From positions 1 through 35,126 of the IMG/VR virus record IMGVR_UViG_3300047546_000060: a stretch of DNA of 35,126 bases, one strand, 5' to 3'. This DNA is from a virus. Under the pieces are notes generated by a model. It made no database searches and had not been told where the DNA came from. It worked only from the letters and a program-made list of their open reading frames with translations. Shown one piece after another: positions 28,328 through 35,126 of the stretch; positions within the stretch are counted from its first letter, which is position 1, and each line of letters opens with the position of its first letter. A program made the translations under genes and the position numbers.

Positions 28328-29926
28328 TTAACCCCCAGCCATCTTCATCATTTCGGGTACAGCCTCTGGGTTTTGCTCGGCAACTTGTGCTGCCTGTTGA
28401 GCAATCTGCTGTAGGTTATATTGTCGCTCTGCTGCATCATTGCGCAACTTAGATGGGATGCCTAATTTTTCAGCAATGTAATCTGTAATCTCGCCCAACT
28501 TAGGTGTTGCCTGACCCTCTGGGCCAAAGCCTTGAGCCATCTGTACGAACTGCATGACGTTAGTTACGTCTTCCATGTTCTGAGCCATAGCCAATGGAGC
28601 AACTGGTGCTACTTTAACTTCTAGGCCGTTGACACGCAATGGCATATCAATAATGCCGCGGTCATCCATTACTTGCAGAATTTTTGCTACTAGAGGAATC
28701 ATGGTCTCATTAATCAATCGGCCAAATGCAGATCCAAGGTTCTGACTCAATTCCTTCATACGTTCTACAACTTCTGTTGCGGAGCGAGCGGACATATTAT
28801 CCGGAGGCAAGCTCTCATCCAACAACATACGCTTGATGTTCTGTACTAAGTCATTAATGATTAATTGAGATACGTTGAAATCCCCAGAGCGTGGTAGAGG
28901 TTTTAATGATTCGCCTTGTGGGCCACCATTACGAGCTACTGGGATAATTGCTCCGGGGATAATTTTTACAGTTGCTGGATTAAGGACTCCATCATCAGCA
29001 GCTGTATACACACCAGATATGGCTAAAGATGCATTTTTCAATACCAACTCTTTAACCTTGTTTAATGTCTTGATGTCAGGCAATGCGGTAATCAATGGGC
29101 CTCTGCCATATATTTCACCAGCCACCTTCATATAACGGCTTACCACCCAAGGGCTAGTCTTTAATCTGCGATAGACCAACTCTTGCTTAGACTCTTTGTG
29201 GATAACGTGATAGCAATAGTCACCGCGTTTTGGATCAAATACTGTGGCCTCAATCAACTCAAAGTCTTCTGTTGGCTTGTTTTCTATCTTAGTCTGTAGA
29301 TCTGCTGGAATATTTGCATCTTTCCATTGCTGGATGATTGCCTCACCTTTTATGCGCATACGTCTGTATACATTGTCTACCTGGCCATTAGCGCCCTCTT
29401 CAAAAGCAACTAAGAACTGTGGCACAGGAATGAAGTTGATTGGAGATGTGTCATCGCCTGGCTGAACCATCATTACCGCAGTACCGACTGCAAGGTCAAG
29501 CAAGAACTCGCCCATTGCAATATCAAAATTAGACTGCTTGAGAGTTGCAAACATTTTGTCTGCATAGATATCAAGAGCTGCTGAGGCTTCTGCCTTGCGG
29601 TCTTCTGGAATATCTGGGCCAGTCTCTAATCTGCACCATTTGCGTTGTGGCGGGAAAATACCCGATTGCAAACGATTAGCAAAGCGCTGAGTTGAATTAA
29701 TAGCGGTTGCATCAAACACGCGGTTCATCTTTTTAGCGCCACCAACCTTACCATCATAATAGCCGTCATAGAGATTACGCTGTGGCAAAGCAAACTCGTA
29801 TGCCTCATCGTATAGGTCTCTAAAATCCTCTTTCTTACGCAGCGCAATATCGTGGCGCTTGAGGATGTCTTCGGGTTTTAATCTCATCATTTCAGCCATA
29901 TCAATCCTTTTTGTGTCTATTTGCAA
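28328..29926 (-). CDS. Portal (head-to-tail connector) protein
   Basis: 532 aa, the usual length for T7 gp8-type portals. Characteristic segments are DLYDEAYEFALPQRN near residue 38, FDATAINSTQRFANRLQSGI (70-90), FVQM/AQ-rich and Gln-rich C-terminal helices, and RSATEVVERMKELSQNLG in the barrel region. Twelve copies form the channel for DNA entry and exit. Its start lies inside the preceding gene (26-bp overlap). Confidence 0.9.
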   Translation of the reverse strand: MQIDTKRIDMAEMMRLKPEDILKRHDIALRKKEDFRDLYDEAYEFALPQRNLYDGYYDGKVGGAKKMNRVFDATAINSTQRFANRLQSGIFPPQRKWCRLETGPDIPEDRKAEASAALDIYADKMFATLKQSNFDIAMGEFLLDLAVGTAVMMVQPGDDTSPINFIPVPQFLVAFEEGANGQVDNVYRRMRIKGEAIIQQWKDANIPADLQTKIENKPTEDFELIEATVFDPKRGDYCYHVIHKESKQELVYRRLKTSPWVVSRYMKVAGEIYGRGPLITALPDIKTLNKVKELVLKNASLAISGVYTAADDGVLNPATVKIIPGAIIPVARNGGPQGESLKPLPRSGDFNVSQLIINDLVQNIKRMLLDESLPPDNMSARSATEVVERMKELSQNLGSAFGRLINETMIPLVAKILQVMDDRGIIDMPLRVNGLEVKVAPVAPLAMAQNMEDVTNVMQFVQMAQGFGPEGQATPKLGEITDYIAEKLGIPSKLRNDAAERQYNLQQIAQQAAQVAEQNPEAVPEMMKMAGG

Positions 29927-30173
29927 AGTTACGAGCTGCCTCTTTGCTGCCGAATCCCCACGCTTGCAATGCTTTCTTTAAGCGAGTTGGTCTGCCTTTC
30001 TCATCCACTAAAGGCCCAGCCATCCCACCAAAGCGAGCAGCAAAAGATACCCTTCTTGGGTTGGTTCCACCCTTAACTGGAGCCTGTAGGTTGCCACCTT
30101 CTTTGCGCTCAAAGTATTTGCGCCCAGCCTCATTAAGGCCACCCTTTGGGTTTTGATATTTTTTTAATGTCAT
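29901..30173 (-). CDS. Small basic phage protein (DUF6321-like)
   Basis: 90 aa from the ATG at 30173. LKKYQNPKGGLNEAGRKYFE and LQAPVKGGTNPRRVSFAARF, then a basic C-terminus with SKEAARNFANRHKKD, resemble a small conserved phage family I know as DUF6321. I chose the ATG because it overlaps the upstream stop (ATGA); a GTG three codons earlier is possible. Basic character and position beside the portal suggest a DNA- or head-associated role. Function unknown. Confidence 0.65.
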   Translation of the reverse strand: MTLKKYQNPKGGLNEAGRKYFERKEGGNLQAPVKGGTNPRRVSFAARFGGMAGPLVDEKGRPTRLKKALQAWGFGSKEAARNFANRHKKD

Positions 30174-30754
30174 TCGTACCACTCAATCATTACATGAGCC
30201 ATATGTGCCTGACCACTTCTGTTTGTTAGTCGAAACAAATATGTTGTTAATGGAGAAAGAACATATTGAAATGAAAATGCAGCAGATCCTGTTGCTTGAC
30301 CACCAGAACCGCCAGAAAGAAATTCGCCAGTTAAAGGTGTTCCAGTAGCAGTTACTGTTGGATTAATTAATATTGCGCTTGCGCTTGTGTTTGCAGATGG
30401 TCTATATCGATTAATTGCTGTAAACGATGTGCCGCCAGTTACAGTTGCGTTTTCATAAATAATAAACTCCGCATCACCGCCACACTTAACGTCAAATACT
30501 AGGTGCGGAGTCTTGCCTGTAGCCCAAGCAACAGCAATACTGATTGATGCATCATTGGCTAATTTATTTGCGCTATCGTTTAAAAAATATGCGTAAAATG
30601 CTCTGCCCTCATGCAAGCGAACATGATTAACATCAGCCATAACAAGCGGCTTCTCTGATCCAGCAACAAGCTGGTTACCATCCTTATCAATATACGTTGG
30701 TGTAACAAATATTGATTTGGTGTTATCAGACTCCCGCTGGACAGTAATAGCCAT
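30170..30754 (-). CDS. Probable structural protein, beta-rich (194 aa)
   Basis: 194 aa, few charges, beta-rich: MAITVQRESDNTKSIFVTPT, then RLHEGRAFYAYFLNDSANKL, a glycine-rich turn (FLSGGSGGQATGSAAFSFQY) and a C-terminal end MAHVMIEWYE. It may be a head fibre, decoration or collar component. No family recognised. ATGA overlap downstream, and a one-base overlap upstream. Confidence 0.6.
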   Translation of the reverse strand: MAITVQRESDNTKSIFVTPTYIDKDGNQLVAGSEKPLVMADVNHVRLHEGRAFYAYFLNDSANKLANDASISIAVAWATGKTPHLVFDVKCGGDAEFIIYENATVTGGTSFTAINRYRPSANTSASAILINPTVTATGTPLTGEFLSGGSGGQATGSAAFSFQYVLSPLTTYLFRLTNRSGQAHMAHVMIEWYE

Positions 30755-30942
30755 TAATCTTCTTCGCTATCAAGTTCAGATGCTTTATACAAATCTTCAT
30801 CGTTTGGCTTAGAGCGGCCAGCCTTTTGAGCAAGCATCTTAGCCACTTTCTTTTGAAATGGTGTCAACTCCATAGGCTTCTTCTCTTCTTCGCCCATGCC
30901 TTTGTGGTCTTCGCCAAACTCAAACGATAGTTCTACTTTCAT
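30754..30942 (-). CDS. Small charged protein, paralogue 1 of a duplicated pair
   Basis: 62 aa. Acidic N-terminus (FEFGEDHKGMGEEEKKPM), then LTPFQKKVAKMLAQKAGRSK and PNDEDLYKASELDSEED. The middle block matches LSPMQKAAAKAMAKKAGRPY in the neighbouring 50-aa protein, so the two genes derive from one ancestor. Probably a soluble helical adaptor. Function unknown. Confidence 0.6.
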   Translation of the reverse strand: MKVELSFEFGEDHKGMGEEEKKPMELTPFQKKVAKMLAQKAGRSKPNDEDLYKASELDSEED

Positions 30943-31091
30943 TTTTTAGCCGCTCTCATGTTGTCAACTAAATTTGGATATGGTCTGCCAGCTTTCTTTG
31001 CCATTGCTTTAGCAGCAGCCTTCTGCATGGGAGACAACTTCTCTGGCTTGCCTAAACCTTTTGGTCTTTCTTTTTCCCAGACTTCTTTCAT
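30939..31091 (-). CDS. Small basic protein, paralogue 2 of the pair (50 aa)
   Basis: 50 aa, MKEVWEKERPKGLGKPEKLS followed by the shared block PMQKAAAKAMAKKAGRPYPN and a basic end. ATGA overlaps on both sides. Lysine/alanine-rich helix could bind nucleic acid. Function unknown. Confidence 0.6.
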   Translation of the reverse strand: MKEVWEKERPKGLGKPEKLSPMQKAAAKAMAKKAGRPYPNLVDNMRAAKK

Positions 31092-31246
31092 TTTTTCTTA
31101 GCCATTCCAGCCTCGCTCATTGCAATTGCAACGGCTTGCTTTTGAGATTTAACAACTGGGCCACCTTTACCAGAATGTAGACCGCCAGCCTTGTATTCAC
31201 GCATGACTTTGGCTACTTTCTTTTGCATCTTTGCTTTGTTATCCAA
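31088..31246 (-). CDS. DUF6496-like small basic protein
   Basis: 52 aa from a TTG at 31246 behind a strong GGAGG site, or 46 aa from the ATG at 31228. The block EYKAGGLHSGKGGPVVKSQK followed by QAVAIAMSEAGM is the pattern of the widespread small family I know as DUF6496. Basic and helical, function unknown. Overlaps both neighbours. Confidence 0.7.
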   Translation of the reverse strand: MDNKAKMQKKVAKVMREYKAGGLHSGKGGPVVKSQKQAVAIAMSEAGMAKKK

Positions 31247-31478
31247 GATTATTTCCTCCACCCAAAGTCTCTTGCATACCCATCTCTGGGTTTAGACGTG
31301 CATCCGATAGGAGTTGACGGCCTCTGCGTTTTGCGCCGCGCATTTTTGCGCCAGCCTCTTCCTGTGCTTGTGTTGCTTGTGTCTTTGCTGCTTCTGCTTT
31401 TTTCTCAGCTGCTGCTGCATCTGCCATTGGTTGCGATGCAACTGCTTTGGCACTACCGCCTCCAAATACTCCACCCAT
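31239..31478 (-). CDS. Small coiled-coil protein, tandem paralogue A
   Basis: 79 aa: MGGVFGGGSA, an Ala/Glu/Lys-rich helix, then RGRQLLSDARLNPEMGMQET. The N-terminal MGG[VL]FGG and the C-terminal 'LLSD.RL.PE.G.Q' are shared with the upstream 81-aa gene, showing a tandem duplication with diverged helices. Glycine N-terminus suggests a structural peptide. Position beside the gp13-like gene suggests head or ejection proteins. Confidence 0.65.
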   Translation of the reverse strand: MGGVFGGGSAKAVASQPMADAAAAEKKAEAAKTQATQAQEEAGAKMRGAKRRGRQLLSDARLNPEMGMQETLGGGNNLG

Positions 31479-31480
31479 GA

Positions 31481-31726
31481 TTAGCTCACTTTCATTTCAT
31501 TAGAGCCAAGCGTTTGAATGCCTGTCTCTGGGGTTAAACGTGTATCGGATAGCAACATACGGCTACCACCGCGTAATCGTGCTTTAGCGCGAGCTGCATT
31601 TTGCTCTGCGAGCTGTCGCTTTTCCTCTTCGGCTTGCGCTCTAATTTTTTCGTTTTCTGCTTTAGTCTCAGCAGCTGCACGTTCTGCGCCGCTGGTGTCT
31701 GGAGATCCACCAAATAATCCACCCAT
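31481..31726 (-). CDS. Small coiled-coil protein, tandem paralogue B
   Basis: 81 aa: MGGLFGGSPDTSGAERAAAE, a charged helix (residues 15-50), then RGGSRMLLSDTRLTPETGIQ. Paralogous to the gene at 31239-31478. Two bases separate them and the ribosome-binding site is inside the upstream gene. Function unknown. Confidence 0.65.
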   Translation of the reverse strand: MGGLFGGSPDTSGAERAAAETKAENEKIRAQAEEEKRQLAEQNAARAKARLRGGSRMLLSDTRLTPETGIQTLGSNEMKVS

Positions 31727-32221
31727 TTAAAACCTCGTCATTAGTAAGTAATCCACCTTGTCAGGGCCGTACATTCTTAGAACTGCTTCGGTTTCAAACT
31801 TTAATGCTTTCGCATAACGTATTGCCCGAATATCGTCAGTTCTAACAGTTATTTGCAATCTATGCAAGTTGAGATATCTGTTTGCGATATCTACAAAAGA
31901 TCTGCCACACCTAAGCATGGATGCTGGGTACTCTCTAGCTTGATTATCAAATATGCTCCACATCTCGCCAACTCCACCCCAAAACAGGACAACCCCAAAG
32001 ATGGCTATCGGTTTATTGCGATAGAACGCAGTAACCGCTGTGCCGAGCATGGACTGACTATGTATCATGGATCTAAGGTCATATCCCCTAGCCACAGCCA
32101 ACAACTCAGGCTGAGTTGTATCGAGCTGGTCAAAATGGTCAATCACGAATGGTAGATAAAACACCCCTCTCTTGGGATGCATCTGCTCATTCATTACCTC
32201 ATAAGGTATGGTAACTTTCAT
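31727..32221 (-). CDS. GNAT-like protein related to T7 gp13
   Basis: 164 aa. KPIAIFGVVLFWGGVGEMWS and LQITVRTDDIRAIRYAKALK followed by FETEAVLRMYGPDKVDYLLM have the layout of a GNAT acetyltransferase fold. In T7 relatives the protein at this position (gp13/DUF2833) is an assembly or internal protein of that fold. Whether it still acetylates is unclear. It lies directly after the terminase gene with an ATGA overlap. Confidence 0.7.
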   Translation of the reverse strand: MKVTIPYEVMNEQMHPKRGVFYLPFVIDHFDQLDTTQPELLAVARGYDLRSMIHSQSMLGTAVTAFYRNKPIAIFGVVLFWGGVGEMWSIFDNQAREYPASMLRCGRSFVDIANRYLNLHRLQITVRTDDIRAIRYAKALKFETEAVLRMYGPDKVDYLLMTRF

Positions 32222-33777
32222 CGGGCAAAGATATCAAAGTCGCTATTGGCCACCGTTTGGGCTACAAAAGTCTTTGATGACACATCGCCTGGGCGGGTCA
32301 TGCGCTTGTATTCACCGCCACCGAGCAAGAGATATCCAAAGGCATCGCCAACGTGGGAGTGTTCATTTTTATTTGGGCTATCCCTAAACCGCTCCTGACC
32401 AGAGCCGACTGATACCCGCTTGAAATGGTAGCCACCCGCCAAAGACTTGCGTAGTAGCTTGCATTTGCTGTCAACCATTAGCCCTGGCTTACCGTTGATA
32501 AGACGTTGCATGGGCGCGGCAGCTGATTCTCTGCGAACCTTGAAGTCGTTTGATGGGGTTGGCTGTGCCTTGAGGCCAAGAGTCCTTAAAAAGTCAAAGG
32601 CCGTTACCTCATAGATCGCATCTCTAGCCATACCAGCTGGATCACCCCACACCAATACTTGCATTCCTGGGTACTTTGCGTTGATTTCGGCTACGAGTTG
32701 ATGGCCAAAGCGCTCTAATCCCATGTCAAAGGTCACAATCTCATCAATAATCTGCCATCTACCATTAGGCAACCTCTGTCCAATAACCGCAGCTGGTGTC
32801 AAACCAAAGTCTAGACCGATCTGAATCGGCACAGAGTTGTCTAAAATTGTCTCTCCACTCATGAGGTTATCGTCATATTCTGGCCAAACCGACTTACCCT
32901 CTTGGACATAGGTATATTTGCCTTCGGCATAGCATCGGATCCAGTCAATGTTCTTACCCAAGAGCATTTGTTGGTAGTAACCCGGAGGCAGATTGGCTAC
33001 GTTTTCAGCCTTCTTGTTTAACTGCCACCACTTACCAGCTGAGAATATGCAATCGTTAGCCTCTGGGTTTTCGGGCAGATCGTCTTTGCTAACTTCAATG
33101 ACACCGCCCGGCTGCTTAAAAAACTTCCAAGCATATGGGCCTGTCATCTTTTCTTTCTCGGCCATCCTAAACCACCAATGGTCATCGTCCATTGGGTTGG
33201 TGTCCATCCAAATGCCATGCCAACTCGCACCACCATCTCGCTTGGTAGGGTATCTACCTACTCGGTGTGTAAGGCCATCAATTACAGCCTTGGGCAACTC
33301 TCGCGCCTCATTGACCCATGCACCAGTCAACTCTAAGGACAATAGCTTTCTAACGTCTTTTGGTTGGTCAAGCGCTAAGAAGATTACCTCGCAATCAAGA
33401 CCCGCAGCTCCATCCCTTGCCGGTAGTCGGATGTGGTGGGTAATGGGTGGGGTATAGAGCATTGGCCCAAAGGTATTCTCTGGGAAAAGGTCTTGCCAGG
33501 TCTTAATTGTGGTTGTCTTGAGTTCGGGGTAGCTATTGCGTACAATGACAAAACGGGTATATCGGACACCATCGATAGGGGAGGGCTTTTGCTGAATGGC
33601 TCTGATAAATATCTCAGCAGCGCAAGCATAGGACTTGCCGGATCCTACTGGCCCCATCATCCCACGCACGAATGCATTGCTTGTTAGAAACTTATAAACC
33701 TCTGGTGATTTGGAAAAATCTAAACTAATACCGGTTGATGGTATTTGTTTGCTTGACATCTCTTTTGTTTTAGCCAT
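32218..33777 (-). CDS. terL: Terminase large subunit
   Basis: 519 aa. GPVGSGKS (42-49) is the Walker A motif, and hydrophobic strands around VIFLALD (131-137) and GAWVNEARE (152-160) supply Walker B and the catalytic acid. SWHGIWMDTNPMDDDHWW and IGLDFGLTPAAVIGQRLPNG introduce the C-terminal RNase H-like nuclease, with another acidic residue in VLVWGDPAGMARD. It pumps DNA through the portal and cuts the concatemer. First gene of the leftward morphogenesis block; no clear ribosome-binding site precedes the ATG at 33777. Confidence 0.92.
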   Translation of the reverse strand: MAKTKEMSSKQIPSTGISLDFSKSPEVYKFLTSNAFVRGMMGPVGSGKSYACAAEIFIRAIQQKPSPIDGVRYTRFVIVRNSYPELKTTTIKTWQDLFPENTFGPMLYTPPITHHIRLPARDGAAGLDCEVIFLALDQPKDVRKLLSLELTGAWVNEARELPKAVIDGLTHRVGRYPTKRDGGASWHGIWMDTNPMDDDHWWFRMAEKEKMTGPYAWKFFKQPGGVIEVSKDDLPENPEANDCIFSAGKWWQLNKKAENVANLPPGYYQQMLLGKNIDWIRCYAEGKYTYVQEGKSVWPEYDDNLMSGETILDNSVPIQIGLDFGLTPAAVIGQRLPNGRWQIIDEIVTFDMGLERFGHQLVAEINAKYPGMQVLVWGDPAGMARDAIYEVTAFDFLRTLGLKAQPTPSNDFKVRRESAAAPMQRLINGKPGLMVDSKCKLLRKSLAGGYHFKRVSVGSGQERFRDSPNKNEHSHVGDAFGYLLLGGGEYKRMTRPGDVSSKTFVAQTVANSDFDIFAR

Positions 33778-33833
33778 TGATTTTTAACACTTTTCAGTTA
33801 ATATAAGCTAACTTTATCATTATAAGGTATGTC
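33778..33833. promoter_or_regulatory. Divergent promoter region, terminase / phosphoesterase
   Basis: 56 bp between divergent genes. Leftward, a perfect TATAAT lies at 33824-33819, leaving a leader of about 35 nt before terL; the -35 position is poor. Rightward, TTGATT (33777-33782) with A/T-rich hexamers near 33801 is a weak candidate. An inverted GTTA/TAAC element lies at 33797-33812. Control of late transcription probably acts here. Confidence 0.5.
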
Positions 33834-34793
33834 ATGGTACGAAAAGCGTGTAGTGACGAAGAATTTATTTCTCTTTGGAAACAATATCAGTCCCCAGAAA
33901 AACTTAGCCAGGTTATCGGGATTAGCACTCGCAATGTTTTAAAAAGGCGCAGAAAGATAGAACAAGAATACGATATTGTTTTAGATGCTCTGTCACCAAC
34001 TGGCCAACCTAAGATTTACATTCCTGATGAGCAGATGCAAGCCAATGTTACGATTGACAATGGTGTTATCTTGGTTGGCTCTGATTGCCACTACAACCCA
34101 GAGTATGTGACCACAGCTCACCGCGGCTTTGTCCAATTTGTAAAGTATCTGAAACCAAAGATTGTAATTCTCAATGGAGATATTGCGGATTTCGCTAGTA
34201 TCTCAGCGCATCACCGCATTGGCTGGCAGAATGGCCCCACAGTCAAAGAAGAGTTAGATGAGATCCAAGACAGGCTCGGAGACATTGAAAAGGTGAGACC
34301 AGCTGGCTGTAAGTTAATGATTACGATTGGTAACCATGACCTACGATTCTCAGGCAAACTATCTAATGTCCTCCCACAGTACGAGGGCATCAAGGGTTTT
34401 GATATTGCAGACCACACCCCACATTGGAAGTGGTACTGGTCAATCATGGTCAACCAGACTTGCATGATTAAACACCGCTGGCATAACGGAGTTCATGCGG
34501 TCTACAACAATACGATGAAGTCAGGCACGAGCTTTGTGTCTGGCCACCTACATTCCCTCAAGGTAACCCCTTGGACAGACTACACCGGCACACGATATGG
34601 GGTAGATACTGGAACGATGGCCTGTATTAAGGACAGCCAATTTGCGTATACAGAAAACAACCCAGTCAACTGGAGAGCTGGATACGCAGTATTGACCTAT
34701 ATTAACGGCAAACTCATGCCCCCGGAGCTGGCAGAGGTCATTAACGAGGATGAGGGTCTCATTTATTTTCGCGGCCAATTAATGAAAGTATGA
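33834..34793 (+). CDS. Calcineurin-like metallophosphoesterase with N-terminal helix-turn-helix
   Basis: 319 aa. Residues 5-45 contain SPEKLSQVIGISTRNVLKRR, a helix-turn-helix. The catalytic domain shows GSDCHYN (82-88), NGDIAD (114-119), GNHD (166-169), a histidine in KHRWHNGVH, and SGHLH (236-240), the metal-binding motifs in the correct order. It could cleave phosphodiesters in DNA, RNA or a nucleotide signal. The DNA-binding head suggests a DNA substrate. Divergent from terL, coupled to the SprT-like gene by ATGA overlap. Confidence 0.85.
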   Translation: MVRKACSDEEFISLWKQYQSPEKLSQVIGISTRNVLKRRRKIEQEYDIVLDALSPTGQPKIYIPDEQMQANVTIDNGVILVGSDCHYNPEYVTTAHRGFVQFVKYLKPKIVILNGDIADFASISAHHRIGWQNGPTVKEELDEIQDRLGDIEKVRPAGCKLMITIGNHDLRFSGKLSNVLPQYEGIKGFDIADHTPHWKWYWSIMVNQTCMIKHRWHNGVHAVYNNTMKSGTSFVSGHLHSLKVTPWTDYTGTRYGVDTGTMACIKDSQFAYTENNPVNWRAGYAVLTYINGKLMPPELAEVINEDEGLIYFRGQLMKV

Positions 34794-35126
34794 TCCAGCT
34801 GACATCTACTATTCTCAAAAATATATACACCATGCTTGTGGTGTGTGAACCTTTTGATAAATGGGATATGCCGTTACCAGAAACCATTAAATTTATCGTA
34901 GATCACGATCCAGAGACCATGGGAACGTACCTCCACGATGACGGAGCGGACAAATATGAACACGTCATTACGATATCTGCCGCTCGTTGTGGCTTCTTGG
35001 AAACAGCGATCCGGACGATGGCCCACGAAATGATCCACGCTAGTCGGTGGAACACGTCAACCGCTGCATGGCAAAAGCATGATAAGACTTTCAAGCACCG
35101 GGCATTGCTCGTATCTCAATCTTTGG
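34790..35126 (+). CDS. SprT-like zinc metallopeptidase, 3' end cut by window edge
   Basis: Second copy of the gene at the left end, here with its true start. The ATG at 34790 overlaps the phosphoesterase stop and adds MIQLTSTILKNIYT before the internal methionine. The frame runs without stop to the window edge. The ten differences from the left copy alter only one residue (Asp to Glu), so both versions encode the same functional protein with HEMIH intact. Confidence 0.75.
   Translation, partial: MIQLTSTILKNIYTMLVVCEPFDKWDMPLPETIKFIVDHDPETMGTYLHDDGADKYEHVITISAARCGFLETAIRTMAHEMIHASRWNTSTAAWQKHDKTFKHRALLVSQSL
34798..35126. repeat. Right copy of 329-bp terminal near-duplicate
   Basis: Corresponds base for base to positions 1-329 with ten substitutions and no gap. 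On the circular map one of the two copies should be removed, giving about 34,797 bp. Confidence 0.95.

Noticed and set aside
1-35126. tRNA genes, CRISPR arrays, insertion sequences
   Set aside because: No cloverleaf-like sequence, no regularly spaced repeat array in non-coding DNA and no transposase were recognised on either strand.

Overview
The window is essentially a complete, compact genome of a short-tailed (podovirus-type) phage. The architecture is T7-like in its structural genes. Terminase, portal, scaffold, capsid, tail tubular proteins A and B, internal virion proteins and a T7-type tail fibre lie in the usual order. No DNA polymerase, helicase, primase or RNA polymerase is visible, so replication and transcription must lean on the host. 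A Gram-negative host is likely (GH24 endolysin, three-helix holin, T7-type tail). A freshwater betaproteobacterium is my guess from the look of the proteins, but the sequence does not prove it. The first 329 bases recur at the end (34798-35126) with 10 mismatches, so the contig is best read as a circular map of about 34.8 kb closed across two strain variants.

Layout. (1) 33834-352, rightward across the join: a metallophosphoesterase with an N-terminal helix-turn-helix, then a SprT-like zinc peptidase. (2) 5562 down to 478, leftward early operon: ribbon-helix-helix regulator, RusA resolvase, C5-cytosine methyltransferase with a 10-G tract, small zinc-ribbon proteins, a PAPS-reductase-like PP-loop protein, a winged-helix replication-type protein, a GC-rich structured stretch, an SSB-like protein, a terminase-small-subunit-like protein, and several microproteins. 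(3) 5712-8952, rightward early operon: serine recombinase, two membrane microproteins, a helix-turn-helix protein, YqaJ-type exonuclease and ERF annealing protein. (4) 10684 down to 8935, leftward lysis cassette: basic microprotein, small membrane proteins, holin, GH24 endolysin. (5) 15883 down to 10681, leftward adhesion cluster: T7-type fibre with 13 decapeptide repeats, several distal fibre or receptor-binding proteins and small chaperone-like genes, interrupted by an HNH endonuclease. (6) 33777 down to 15921, leftward morphogenesis block.

Genes are tightly tiled. Most junctions are ATGA, GTGA, TAATG or TGATG overlaps, and these helped identify about 15 genes shorter than 60 codons. Control appears concentrated at the bidirectional region 5563-5711, at 934-974, in the divergent gap 33778-33833, and in two terminator-like hairpins that isolate the capsid gene and its small partner. 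The palindrome TAGCGATATCGCTA occurs just upstream of two start codons, suggesting one shared regulator.

Points deserving most attention: the dual-frame methyltransferase with the poly-G tract; the shared palindrome whose flanks can pair with the ribosome-binding site; the GC-rich leader at 1870-2052; the Gp88-type cysteine domain fused into a virion protein; the HNH gene lying between two versions of one gene's 3' end; and the modification-like gene set at 2981-5042. All functional names rest on reading motifs by eye; no database search was run.
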